This document shows positions 36,389 through 48,600 of a stretch of DNA of 64,000 nucleotides, in pieces. The first letter of the stretch is position 1. Each line of letters begins with the position of its first letter. Location of the stretch: contig NW_019775548.1 of assembly GCF_001039355.2 (NCBI RefSeq), positions 82,928-146,927 of the forward strand, in the 5' to 3' direction. The notes beneath the pieces are model-generated. The model was given only the letters and a program-made list of their open reading frames with translations. It was not told where the DNA came from and searched no databases. Both the position numbers and the translations under genes were made by a program. The DNA comes from Lingula anatina (Eukaryota > Brachiopoda > Lingulata > Lingulida > Lingulidae).

Positions 36389-39300
36389 TTGTCATTATTT
36401 AGCATCAAACCCGTCATCATTATATATATATTTCGCTCAAATATTAAACGAATCTGAGTTATAAAGCCTTGTTTACCTTGATAAACTCGTAATACATGTA
36501 GCTAGTGCATTTGCCTCGGTTTTAGAAATTTACGCCGCGCTAATATCGCCTTTTCAATGTTGAAAAATATCATGAAGAGTAGAGATATAAATTTTACGTC
36601 TCTTGAATATAAATATATATCATAATAATTCTTGCTAGTTTTAATGATTAAAATGAATTCTTTTAACCAACCAAAGGCGTCTGGGTGGCCAACATGGGAA
36701 TCCTCACAAAGCAGACAAGTATAAATTCATGTTTTTTAAAGGAGTTTTAGGCTTACTGTCATTTGTCCAAACTGGCTATGTGTGGATGTAGACGGTAATA
36801 AATCTAGAAAAAATTTGAAGTTTTGAAAAATGCTTTTTTTTTTCGTGTGTGTGAGTGGTGGGTGGGGGGGGGGGGGGGGGGGGGCAATAAAAACGAACCC
36901 CTCACTAAGAAATCCTGGATCTGCCCCTTTATATAATGTCCCCCTTCAATAAAATCGAGAGGTGTTGGATTCTTATATCTACAGCGGGATTTATTTATGC
37001 AAGATAGTTCTAGGGACTTATCCGCCTCGGGAAGGTCTTGGTGTCGGCTCGAGTTATTCCTGGAGAAAAAAAATTATGCAACACCGCAGCTTTGTTTCCA
37101 AAACCAAAAATCATTTCATTACCTGGACATTATGGAAAAAATCAATGTGACAGAAATCGCAAACAATTGAAGACAAGAGAATTTCGGCTGATAAATAACT
37201 GATGCAACTCATTTAAAATATAGCTGTGGTCTGGTGATTATTTTGCCGTCTGTACACGCCTTCCGTTTTTTTTTTTTAACAAAAAGAAAATTCTAGAATA
37301 TTTTTATTCATCTATTCGATATCAAAAGTACTTTGGTAATCATTTATGAATCATGCGAACGCAATGAATCAATAAATTGTAGTATTATTGAAAGTTTCAA
37401 GATTTTCCATCCCCGTCTTTTTCATGTAACATCAGAACGCATACAGTCCGACAATGCTGGTCTTGTGGTCGGAAGCTGGTATCCGATGGTTGCGGGCCGT
37501 GGGGAAAAACCCGTCTAAACCCTTCGTGGGGAATGCCGGGAAAGTGCCCACGCCTAGATACTTCAGTCTTTATACCATGTCAGCATCGGTTTATTCATTG
37601 GCACGGTACCTTATAGTTTAAGAATATCGTCCAATTTTAGACAGCATGGTGTGACTGAATAAACTTTCTCGTGACTACAAACTATTCTCTATATATACTA
37701 TACACGAGATGAAGCACGAGGATTTATCAAAATAATTCTTAGAGAAGTGGTACTGAAGCCAATTAAAACATTTACTAGACTTATCACAATTTAACCGAGA
37801 CTAATTTTAACTTTATCCAAGGGAATGAATAAAGTTACTCAATCCTTTAACAACTGAAAGCATCCTTCAAAACGTGATAACAGTTCTTTATACTGTAAAA
37901 TACATAACAAGTTCAGGTAATAAGATTATTACCCAGGTACCTCAATGATTTAAACTTAACTTTAACATGTGACAGCTTAATATAGGAAGTTTCTAAAATG
38001 TAATTTTGCCCTGAAATCGCAAAGACCTCTATGATACAAGTAAAGAATAAAGCAAGCTTGCTTCGAAATATTTCAGATATCACATTACACTCTACGATCG
38101 TCCATGTAAATTTCATCATAGTTTCTTTTGAGCCGGAGAAAAAGGTGCATATGTGATAAAGTGGATATGTTTGTCAATCATAACACTAGAGACAATCAAA
38201 ATATTAGTAATGTGCGATCCTCTATCTTGAGAGACGACTGTGTGCACCCAGCCATCCCTCACGAGGCACAGACTGTGGAAAAATGTAATGTAATATTTTC
38301 TTCAACGTAAAATATTTCATCACAGATTTTGCACAAGCCATCAATGTAAAACCTCTTCATGTAAAAGCATTTACACCAAGTCAGATTTTACATAGTTGTG
38401 AAGGTGGGTTAGTTATAATTAGTGTGCGGGTTAGTTATGATCTTCTCAAACGTTATACTGACGAACAACTCCACATCATCAAAAGCACAAATTTGAAAAA
38501 GGACTACCTCACTAAGATTGAAATAAAACACAGACGACCATAAGTGGTGGTAATACCGATGTTTTTGTAAGCAGAACATTGTGATCTGCATTGAGAATGT
38601 GAATAAAGCAAAATTGGATATTCGATTTTAATTTCTAAAATAATTATAATAACTGTAGATGCAGGCTTAAAATTTTCATACAGAACCACAATTCATCTTA
38701 TTCAATTGATCATTTATGGAATTAAGAATGATCATCCTGAACTTCAATTTTCTTTTAAGCTATAATAATAAAATGTTTCACTGTCATAAGTGAAAAAAAA
38801 AAACTAAATGCAATTTCATCCCGCTCATATCTGTGATCCATGAACCGCAAAAAATCTCAATATCCACGAGACTTGGGCACATAACTAGATTGCACCAGTA
38901 TTCCTCTTACATTCAGGATAGCGCTCTTCACTACCATTCCACATTCTCTAATTTTGTTTGCAGAACAATCTGTGTCCTTTTAAAGACTGCTAGGGCATCC
39001 GATCATCAATGAAAGTGGCCACAGGTGCTTGTTGCTAGTGCATCTTGGACATTTGGTCTAGGATTGAAGGTATCTGCGTTTGGGCATTGCTTCTGGAAAA
39101 CTCCCCTTTCGTAGCCTACGAATGAGATGAAACTTTCACACAAATGTTTGAAAAGCAATGGAAAGCTTGCAGTAATTACAACAAAGAACATGTTGCTCAC
39201 TGGTATTTACAAAACGTTTTTAAAAAGTAACTTTTAAAAAAGTAATAAATATTTTGGTTTTCATAAGGCTTTACTTCAGACTCAAAAATTACAGTTTTAA

Positions 39301-39521
39301 CAAAGGAAAAGGAAAAATACAACGGCGTTTAAACCACTAGAAGACTTAAGCACTAAAACACACTTTATTACAAAAGAAGCAACTACTATAATTTGATACC
39401 AGTTATATCTCTGCACTGCTCCATTTTTATCTTTTTGATCTAAAATTGAAGACTAACTAAAAAAACTTCTTTCATGAAATCCATAACAGTGGTCTTAAGG
39501 AGTAGCAATGAGTACCTGTGC
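36389..39521. other. Gene-free AT-rich DNA
   Basis: Only short, low-complexity reading frames are present. A G run lies at 36862-36884. A GT-AG exon, RNA gene or conserved motif was not found by eye. Confidence 0.5.
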
Positions 39522-39689
39522 CAGGAGCGGATCCAGAGCTATTTTCTGACAGTCTTCCAAATTATCTTTATTGATCTATCTTCCAATTTTGACCGTCTTC
39601 CAACAGAAAAAATAAGATACCTTTTAATGTAAACTTGAAAATCTGACCGTCTTCTGGAAGACCCAGAAGACGGCCTAAATCCGCCCCTG
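39522..39689. mobile_element. 168-bp MITE, CAGGGGCGGA family, with 5-bp TSD
   Basis: It begins CAGGAGCGGATCCAGAG and ends AAATCCGCCCCTG, giving short inverted tips. TGTGC directly flanks both sides (39517-39521 and 39690-39694), a likely 5-bp target duplication. The interior has a second inverted pair (GACAGTCTTCC / GACCGTCTTCTGGAAGAC). It is closely related to 45254-45422. Confidence 0.78.
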
Positions 39690-40282
39690 TGTGCCATGAT
39701 GATGTCTCCAAATTGTAAGAAGAAAGTCATCGTCTGTGCTCTTCCAGGGTAAACCCAGCACCATCAGGCCACTGCACTTCTTGCTGACAAGCTGTTTCGT
39801 GTTCACGTTGGGATTTTCCAAGGTCCCATCTCCTTTTCGTTTTGTTGTCTAAAACGGTAACACTTCCAGTTATTACTAAGGCTGTTTATGGAATTACGAA
39901 GCTTTTGTTTTATCTATGTTTCAATTCTTTGTTAGACTTTTGTCTAAGTTTTCAAAAAAGCTTTTTATTTAATTTCATTTTCAATGTAACTGTTACGTCA
40001 CGATTCTAAAAATGTCGAGGCCTTGTTAATAATAATATCATATTGCGATCCAGTCCAGTTTTATTTATTTTTATTCGGACAACTGAACCCCGATTCAGAC
40101 CAGTAGATTTTAGGATAGTTAAGGTCCGAATGGCCAGCAAGGTGATCGGTTTATGGAAAATACTGCAACGAAAAATTCTATTTCTCTCCCCAAATAATAA
40201 GCGTTACCTTGTGGTTGACAGTGGGAGCTCTATTGAGAATTTACATCAACGAGGCAGTGAAACGCCATATGTCTTGAACGCT

Positions 40283-40617
40283 TACCCAGTGCAGCCACCT
40301 TGCAGACAACCCATTGCAGATCTCGTTGGACGCTTCCTCCAATGCAGCCACCTCGTAGACAGACCATGGCAGGCCTCGCTGAACGCTTCCTCCAATGCAG
40401 TCACCTCGTAGACAGCCCTTCTCGATTAAACACCATATGTCGTGGACTCTTCCCCGATGCAGCCATCTTGTAGACAGCCCATGGCAGGCCTCGCTGGATG
40501 CTTCCTCCTATGCAGCCACCTCGTAGACAGCGAGGACGCCTCTTCCAATGCAGCCACCTCGTAAACAGCCCATGGCAGGCGTCGCTGGATGCTTCCTTCA
40601 ATACAGCCACCTTGATT
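40283..40617. repeat. Minisatellite, about 52-bp unit, six to seven copies
   Basis: Units share CTTCCTCCAATGCAGCC, ACCTCGTAGACAG and CCCATGGCAGGC. Units differ by point changes and some are longer or shortened (one about 63 bp, one about 38 bp). Open frames through it on both strands come from the repeat length and are not genes. It ends about 35 bp before the assembly gap. Confidence 0.88.
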
Positions 40618-40654
40618 TCTGTAAACAGAAAGTAAAAGAGATTAACGAGTTTTC

Positions 40655-41490
40655 NNNNNNNNNNNNNNNNNNNNNNNNNNNNNNNNNNNNNNNNNNNNNN
40701 NNNNNNNNNNNNNNNNNNNNNNNNNNNNNNNNNNNNNNNNNNNNNNNNNNNNNNNNNNNNNNNNNNNNNNNNNNNNNNNNNNNNNNNNNNNNNNNNNNNN
40801 NNNNNNNNNNNNNNNNNNNNNNNNNNNNNNNNNNNNNNNNNNNNNNNNNNNNNNNNNNNNNNNNNNNNNNNNNNNNNNNNNNNNNNNNNNNNNNNNNNNN
40901 NNNNNNNNNNNNNNNNNNNNNNNNNNNNNNNNNNNNNNNNNNNNNNNNNNNNNNNNNNNNNNNNNNNNNNNNNNNNNNNNNNNNNNNNNNNNNNNNNNNN
41001 NNNNNNNNNNNNNNNNNNNNNNNNNNNNNNNNNNNNNNNNNNNNNNNNNNNNNNNNNNNNNNNNNNNNNNNNNNNNNNNNNNNNNNNNNNNNNNNNNNNN
41101 NNNNNNNNNNNNNNNNNNNNNNNNNNNNNNNNNNNNNNNNNNNNNNNNNNNNNNNNNNNNNNNNNNNNNNNNNNNNNNNNNNNNNNNNNNNNNNNNNNNN
41201 NNNNNNNNNNNNNNNNNNNNNNNNNNNNNNNNNNNNNNNNNNNNNNNNNNNNNNNNNNNNNNNNNNNNNNNNNNNNNNNNNNNNNNNNNNNNNNNNNNNN
41301 NNNNNNNNNNNNNNNNNNNNNNNNNNNNNNNNNNNNNNNNNNNNNNNNNNNNNNNNNNNNNNNNNNNNNNNNNNNNNNNNNNNNNNNNNNNNNNNNNNNN
41401 NNNNNNNNNNNNNNNNNNNNNNNNNNNNNNNNNNNNNNNNNNNNNNNNNNNNNNNNNNNNNNNNNNNNNNNNNNNNNNNNNNNNNNNNNN
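40655..41490. other. Assembly gap (836 n)
   Basis: Unknown sequence. It lies between a minisatellite and the reverse transcriptase part of a LINE. The missing DNA probably includes more of that LINE. The stated length may be an estimate. Confidence 1.
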
Positions 41491-42590
41491 ATTTTTTATC
41501 ATCTTTTTTAAAGATTGGGCAAATTTCGGCAATTTTCCAGATGTTGGGGAAGGTATTAGACTGTATAATTGCGTTGAACAGAATATTTAGGGGCTTCACC
41601 ACGGAGTTTTTGGTAAGTTTTATCATCTTGACGGTAATCAGGTCAGGGCCGTTAGCTTTAGATGGGTCTAAATCATCAATTATCGATTTAATTTCACTAA
41701 TAGTGGATTGTATCTGAGATAGGGAAGCATCAGTTCTTACAGGAAAGAGAATTTCGCCAACATTTGCTACAGAGTCCGAGTGGTACATTGATGAGAAATA
41801 GGACAAAAATTCATCAGCCTTTTCTTGATCAGTAGAAGCGACAGATCCATTTCTCGGGTTATTGAGAATAGGAATAGAAGACGATCGCTGTTTCCCAAGA
41901 ATATTTTTCATTACGGTCCAGTATGATTTACTATCGTCACCTTTATTGTCGAGGCTCTCTATTTTAGAATTAAGGAATGATTCTTTTGTTTTAATTATTA
42001 ATTCTTTAACTTTTATCGCCTGATTTTTGTAATTATTTTCATTCCTTTCTGAAGGTTTAATCCTCATTTTTTTATATAGTTTCTTTTTCTTATTTAACTC
42101 ATGCTTGATTTGGTCATTAAACCATGGCTTGTCATTTGACCTGATCAGCCTCCTTTTATGGGGTATATGGCGTTTGTAAAAAGAGAGTAAAGAATCAGTA
42201 AAAACTTCAGTTTTTACGTTCATATCATAATTATTTTTTAAAAATAAAGTTTCCCAGTCATATTCGCTTATGTCTTTGTCTAAAGCCACCAAATTAGCCT
42301 GATCGTACTTCCATATTGTTCTATATACAGGATCGTGTTTGGGTTGAGTAATACAAAGTTCAGTAACGAGGGTACTATGATTCGTTTGGCCAATGGGCGG
42401 GTCAACGAAGGCACTGTTAATTAAGTCGGGTCTGTTTGTCAGAGTCAAATCGATACAAGAAGCGGATTTTCCTTGTATCCTGGTAGGCTCGTGGATCAGT
42501 TGATCGAAGCCTTTTTCTAGAAACAAACTGCTCAAAAGCTTACATGTTGTAATCAACCGACCTGTTATTCTGATAAATGAAAAACCAAGT
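41491..42590 (-). mobile_element. LINE fragment: endonuclease C-terminus and reverse transcriptase N-terminus
   Basis: The minus-strand frame from about 42556 to the gap edge encodes about 355 residues. Early residues LIHEPTRIQGKSASCIDLTLTN and NHSTLVTELCI match the end of an APE-type endonuclease. A basic linker follows, including KPWFNDQIKHELNKKKK and YWTVMKNILG. The start of a reverse transcriptase follows: DLDPSKANGPDLITVKMIK, NPLNILFNAIIQSNTFPNIWKIAEICPIFKKDD-like residues. This layout is typical of Jockey/CR1-type LINE ORF2. The frame degrades near 42560-42590, and the catalytic RT core falls in the gap. It is unrelated in position to the LINE end at 16402. Confidence 0.9.
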
Positions 42591-42953
42591 TACTGTGATT
42601 TTACGAAATAAAAAAAGCAGAAGGTAATATGAACAATCTTGATTAACCTATACCAGGCAGTAGAACCAATTGAATATTTTTTTGCATAAAAAACTAACTA
42701 AAACAAAAATAATAGGTAAAAATTAACAACGGACTCCTCCCTTCATGGCTTCGGGTTATCAGTACTAAAATGAAAGTAGGATGAGTGTAGAAAAAAAGAT
42801 AAAAATAAGATAATTAGATAAAAATTAAATATTTCTCATTTATACGTTTACTTTATTCCCTTAAACCTCGGTTGAAAACTGCACTGGTGGTCATTTTAAC
42901 ATTGCCATAAGTCCGAGTGGTCACTGGCATCCTTTCACATCTTGTCATGTACC

Positions 42954-43080
42954 AGAAAGTCCCCCATGACAGAGAGTCCGCTTCCCATCCATTTGTACAC
43001 GTGAGTCTCGCCCTAGATTTTGACCCACTTAGGTCATACTAACCCTAACCATTATGTCTTTATGGAGGGCGGACTTTCAG
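42954..43080. mobile_element. Short inverted-repeat element (GAAAGTCC family), copy 1
   Basis: The tips are AGAAAGTCCCCC and, at the other end, GGGCGGACTTTC. The interior, reversed, matches 47701-47835: both hold AATGGTTAGGGTT, GACCTAAGTGGG and CAAAATCTAGGG. Length about 127 bp. No coding capacity. Superfamily unassigned. Confidence 0.72.
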
Positions 43081-43209
43081 TCACACGGATCCTCAGTTGC
43101 GTGCCACCTGTGTGAAAGGAATGGCCCCCGGGAACGGAGGTCCTACCAAACTCCGTTCCTGGGAACATGTGCTATGGACGTGCCTTCCTTACCATGTACT
43201 ACCCTCTAT

Positions 43210-43315
43210 CAGGGTGACAGATTATATAGGGAAAAACGGAAAAATCCAAATGACTGTCTATTTATCTAGAGACAAATCTGTTAATGTCTACATGAAAAAT
43301 CAATCTGTCGCCCTG
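43210..43315. mobile_element. 106-bp candidate element with 14-bp inverted tips
   Basis: CAGGGTGACAGATT at the left and AATCTGTCGCCCTG at the right are inverted repeats with one mismatch. No flanking duplication is seen and no second copy was found in the window. Confidence 0.5.
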
Positions 43316-43480
43316 GTATTGTTAAATGATGTACTGCCCCACCCGGGCCTAGATTCCCAGTCTTATTTACACGTACCTAGGACATATATTCCTGTCGGAC
43401 ATAATTTTCTCTTATATATACATAGAAATGTAAGTCCTACATACTTGATGTCCGTACAATTATAAACACAAATTGCTATT

Positions 43481-43645
43481 TTAGAGGGCGAACGGTGTTA
43501 TTTGGCACGGTTTAGAACTAGCTAATCAGAATTCTAATTTCAAAAGGGGACCATTAGTGTGATTTTTCTTAGAAATTGAAGGGGGGGGGGGACTCCCTGG
43601 ACCACCAAGACTCCCTAAAACATCCCCTAAATCCGCCACTGGGGC
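43481..43645. repeat. Decayed dispersed repeat shared with about 52545-52720
   Basis: GCACGGTTTAGAACTA, ATTTCAAAAGGGGACC, TTTCTTAGAAATTGAAGGGG and the end AAATCCGCCACTGG resemble the segment around 52600-52720 (GACGGTTTAGACCTATTC, ATTTCAAGAGGG, TTTCAGAAATCGAATGGGG). It is probably an old non-autonomous element. Its ends are uncertain. Confidence 0.45.
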
Positions 43646-44150
43646 CTTTCAATGTGCATCGATACAGCTGTATAGCTTCAGTATAACAATAAATATGAAA
43701 AGAATCGAAGCACTGTGGACGGTGATAATATACCGGTACATGTCGAGTGAGAATAAATGCTGTTGGTGTGTTGTTGCAAATAGCTTTTGAACAATTTTGA
43801 TTGCATCAGCTTTGAAATCACAACTACCACAATTGCTCCTAGTTCTAATTTTTGTGTCAATAACTTCATGACAAGGGGGGGGGGGGGTGATATGAAGTTT
43901 ATATCAAGATACTATATGTTTCCATAGCCTTTATTAAATACATCCATAATTTCTGCAATATTTTATTGTGGTTTATTTCATTTCAACTTAGTACAATACA
44001 CATGATTTTTTAGTTCGTAAAAGGCCAACGGAACGGTGCACATGATTCTGATATACATGTAGCTTGATAACTGCGGGGTATACGGCCTCTTACAATAAAG
44101 AGAACTATTGACTGATGACAGGCGTCACAAAATAAATAAATAACTAAATA

Positions 44151-44156
<6 letters not shown>

Positions 44157-44194
<38 letters not shown>
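44157..44194. repeat. (TA)n microsatellite
   Basis: About 19 TA units. Reading frames through it are artefacts. Confidence 0.9.
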
Positions 44195-44199
<5 letters not shown>

Positions 44200-45253
44200 T
44201 ATAACACTCACACATTGTTCACTTTATTGAATTTTTGTTGTGAGCCTTTTTATTGACACTCATAACCCAGATTTCTAAGGTATCTAAATACAGGGCACAA
44301 CGTGCCTTATGCCACGTTCAAGGCCGCTCACTGAACATGTGTTGACATAGCTTATCACACCTACCTCAGGCTGAACGTTGCACATATAATTCAGGACAAT
44401 CTTGATAAGGGTTGGAACTCTCTAGAAAACATAGTCCAACGTGCGGTTAAACTTGGCTGTTTTTATCGTTTTCTCTCAATGAAGTGTCAGTTGTTTGCAA
44501 GGTAAGGATATACTATAAAGGTTTCCAATTTCTGCAGAATTTGCAAGGATAAAATGGCCGTTGAAAATATCTCAATTGGAAAGTAAAATAGGTCGTTTTT
44601 TATGGACCACTCTGTATATACATGTGTGTGGTTGTCCCTGGCGGTTTTATCGTATTCTCTGCACGAATATTTGGTTGTTTGCAAGGTAGAGAGTTTAATT
44701 ATCGGTTATTTGCAAGGTTAGGAGTTTAAAAATATTGATTGTTTAGCAAATGAGACGAGTTAAAATTGTGAAAACAGTCCCTCATCGGCTTACGCCATGA
44801 TTTCATCGTTTGACAATGACCTGTACATGTAGTCTGATCTTAAACAAAATGGCGAAAAACGTTAAACGAATAGGCTTTTATATGGCACGCCACGTAAACA
44901 CGTAAAATATAGAAAACCAGGTCGTATCGTTATGTATGCCGCCTGTATTTATTGTGTCGGGGCAAAGTGCCATCCATATTTATAATCATGACTACTTTTA
45001 GTCTTCATCACCCAAATACTAATAATATCAGGTTTCAGTTATCACCCACCTTTAATGGGCGGAAACTGAAAACAAAACATCACTTTTTTCAAGTACTAGG
45101 AGCTGTCCAAATTGTTTACACATCTAATACCGGATGACGTGCGTAACCGTGTTTCACTTGTGTGTTCAAATTTATATAACTAACAAATTACTAACAATTA
45201 CATAGATGTTGTCATTTGTAGTTATATATTGTCTTACTAAACTATGCACAAAT

Positions 45254-45422
45254 CAGGGGCGGATCCAGAGATATTTTCTGACAGTCTTCCATATTATATT
45301 TGTTGATCCATCCTCCATTTTTTGACCGTCTTCCGACAGAAAAAATTAGATACCCGTCAATGTAAACTTGAAAATCTGACCGTCTTCCGGAAGACCCAGA
45401 AGACGGCCTAAATCCGCCCCTG
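45254..45422. mobile_element. 169-bp MITE, CAGGGGCGGA family
   Basis: It begins CAGGGGCGGATCCAGAGA and ends AAATCCGCCCCTG, with the same interior as 39522-39689. CAAAT occurs directly left and one base to the right of the element, a possible target duplication. It lies about 250 bp upstream of the NLR coding start, within its probable 5' UTR intron or promoter. Confidence 0.78.
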
Positions 45423-45669
45423 TCAAATAGAATTAAATCAGAGGTGGTAAATTAAGTTAGATTTAAAGCGTGCCCTGGATGTCAACTATAATCACCCGTT
45501 TAATACACACACAAAAAAAATACATGCATCCATACATACATACAAACCTATAGACGCACTACACTGTACATGGAGTTTTCGTAAAATCACATTATGCGTA
45601 TAACAATTCTTGAATTTTCTATTGGTTTCATTTAAATAATATCAACTTTAACTTGTCTCTCAGGCCAAG

Positions 45670-48600
45670 ATGGAGTACTTCGCCAAGTTGGGATGTCTTC
45701 TCATTGACCATGGAACAGAAGGTCTAAGAAAGTACTTCCAAAATCACATACTATGTGGACAGACACCACAGCAGTTCTTTACTACAAACAAAACAGACAT
45801 TGACGATCTCCGTCATGGAAGACATGGGTGCAAGAGACTTATCAACAAGAGGCAATATGATCTGATCTTCCCTGCCAATAATCAGCCACCTAATTTGAAA
45901 GTATTTGACATCACCCTCACCTTTTTATTAATTCGACAGTTCCAAGTGGGGAATACCCGTCCTAATGACCCAGTTTGGAATGATCCAGCAAAAGCTGCAG
46001 GTGCCCCACAAGACATGCAGGACATCATTCTCCTCAAGTTTGAACGTAATTCACTTGCTCACCGTGAATCAACTGACATAACCCCCAGTGAATTTGAACA
46101 GAAGTGGACCACTATCTCCAGTGCCGTTATGCGCCTTGAAGTGTTGACCACGGAAGAGATACAGCAATTGAAGGACAAACCTCTTGAACCTGAGAGGGAA
46201 ATTTCTTATCAAATATGCATCTTACGTGGCTACCTGGATGAGATGGAAATGTTAAGGATGATGCAAAACATGGATTTGAAACTAGACCATATATATGCCA
46301 AATTGGATGACTTGTATAAACGACAAGAGACGCTAAGCTTCCATTTTGAAGTTCAACAGACTTTAATGGTCCAACAAACAAAGCTTCATGTTGAAACCCA
46401 TTACCATCAAGTACATACAGAGGAACAACCAGAGAGAAAGCCAGAACAGGGCATTTTGTCAGGTAATTATTCTAATATAACGATTACATTAAAAAACAGT
46501 TAGACAGCAGTGTAATGTGCTTGGCAGCATGATTTCTATCATTTGTTTAAGCTACCAGCTTCCAGTTTCACAAAAAAGCTAAAGTCAGTGCCCTGGCTTA
46601 ATTAGTTGACTAGGATTTCCATGAGAGTTCTGTTACACTGCTCCTGATAGGTAAGACTTACCCATGTGACCATGTAACCTTGGTAATTTAGTTCTAAGCC
46701 AAGGATCCTGACTTGAATTATTTTGTGAAACTGGGGCCAGACCGACAAGATACCTCTAGCCCATGGGATGTCTTGTCAGGTAGATTGATATAAAACTCCT
46801 ATATTGTATATGTAATACATGTGTATGCTTTTTTTTTTTTTTTGCATTTTATAGAAAGACACACTGTTGGATGATGAAAACAGGTTGTGCTGTCTTAAAC
46901 AGTCTTTATTTAAGCCTAGGTCCCAACTACGTTTTGGACGCACGGTTTTTAGGTTCCTTGCGGCCGTCTAGGACGTAGCTAGATCGCAGGGAAGAAATCA
47001 AGTAATTGGTGAAAAGTGTCTACGTGCTGTTTGCGTCCTCCAAAAGTCACACGATGGACGTGCTCCTCACGCACGGACTCCCACATTTTTTGGCCGTAGA
47101 CCACACGTAGCAGCCCGTACGTTCAGTTGGGACCTACGCTAAGTTTATTCCGTATCATACTTAACAGCCCTTATTCTTTATCAGCTTCGGTGATATCAAT
47201 ATAAAAGAGATGTACATCTTTGCATGATCCTGTAATCTGGATTGCAGTGAGCACCTGTACTATGGCACCGTATACAGCCATTCATGAACTCATCGACAAA
47301 GTCGAGAAAATGTCACATCTATTCAACGGCCGCCATTTCACAGCTTTTAATGACGATTCCTGACTGTAGTTTTGCAAATGAATGGCATGCCGTAGAAGGC
47401 GCTTGCAGAATTCCCAACCATGTTCCCAGCAAACACGTCACGTTCGGATCATGTGACTAGCACGTTGCTACCACTTTATAACGTCATAGCAACGTGCTAG
47501 CCACTTGATCCGAACGTGACGTGTTTGCTTGGAAGTGTGGAGGGTGTCTTACGGCAGGTGGCGTGGCGGAACGTGGTCTAGTTGGCACAACCTGAACTTC
47601 AGGTTATAAACCACTATTAAAAAGACCCATTACTGCCACATGTAAATACAGCCTGTGATATATCCACTATGGCGGTAGCAAAACTGAGGGTCTGTGTAAC
47701 AGAAAGTCCGCCCTCCAAGTGGTTGTAATGGTTAGGGTTCGTCTGACCTAAGTGGGCCAAAATCTAGGGTAAGGCTTACCTGTATAAATGAATGGCAAGC
47801 AGACTCTCTATCCTGGGGGACTCCCTGTCATGTTACAGAGGAAGCTTATAGTGCTGAGAGTGTGTAACGTGGAGGCTGTTCACACATATACATATATTTT
47901 TATGACTAGTCGGTAAAAAATATTAATATTATTCACGACATATAACATATTTCTATTAAATTAAATAAAGTACTTTTTGGTAATTTTTAGTCAATTTTAT
48001 TTGATGAAATTGTATTTTTCAATGAAGAATAGCTCTTTTTTTGGAGGGGATGCCTCGAGGATTTGGAGCATTATTCGCATATCTTTTTTTGTAAAAGTTT
48101 GATATTTGTATTGATCTTACTTTATATGCACTTACAGAATATATACATATGTGTTATTTATCAATATATGCAGAAAAGTGAATAATTGACAGCATTCAAA
48201 ATTTTTCCATGTAAGTTATTTCCCATGCGTAAATGAAAGGGGGAGCGAGGGTATAAGCAGAATATTAATCACATCCATTGCCTATTGATGTATTCTGCCA
48301 ATTATTTACCATTTTTTCTTTGTGAAGAGATGTGTTCAAATGTATGTATGCACTGTGCAATGCCCCCCTTCCCCCCCCCCCCCACACACACACAGAGAAA
48401 GAGAACGCACACACACACATCAACCGGCACATACACACATGCATATTACAATTTGTATTTGTTAATCATTTCAGATGAGCAGCTGACATTGCTTCAAAAC
48501 CACCTGGCAGAAAGATACAACCGTGAGATGAGCTGTGTGCCGCGGATCCCCTGGGATGATACCGACACCATGAACATTGACGACGTGTTTGTCGATCTGT

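Noticed and set aside
40283-40617. CRISPR-like array
   Set aside because: Unit spacing is contiguous with no unique spacers, and this is animal nuclear DNA. It is a minisatellite.
40548-41717. Long open frames spanning the gap
   Set aside because: They are open only because n was translated as X.
43038-43050. CTAACCCTAACC as telomeric repeat
   Set aside because: It is a single short stretch inside a dispersed element and has a counterpart at about 47739; there is no array.
43097-43465. Plus-strand open frame of 122 codons
   Set aside because: It runs through the 106-bp inverted-repeat element, has no recognisable domain and no splice context.
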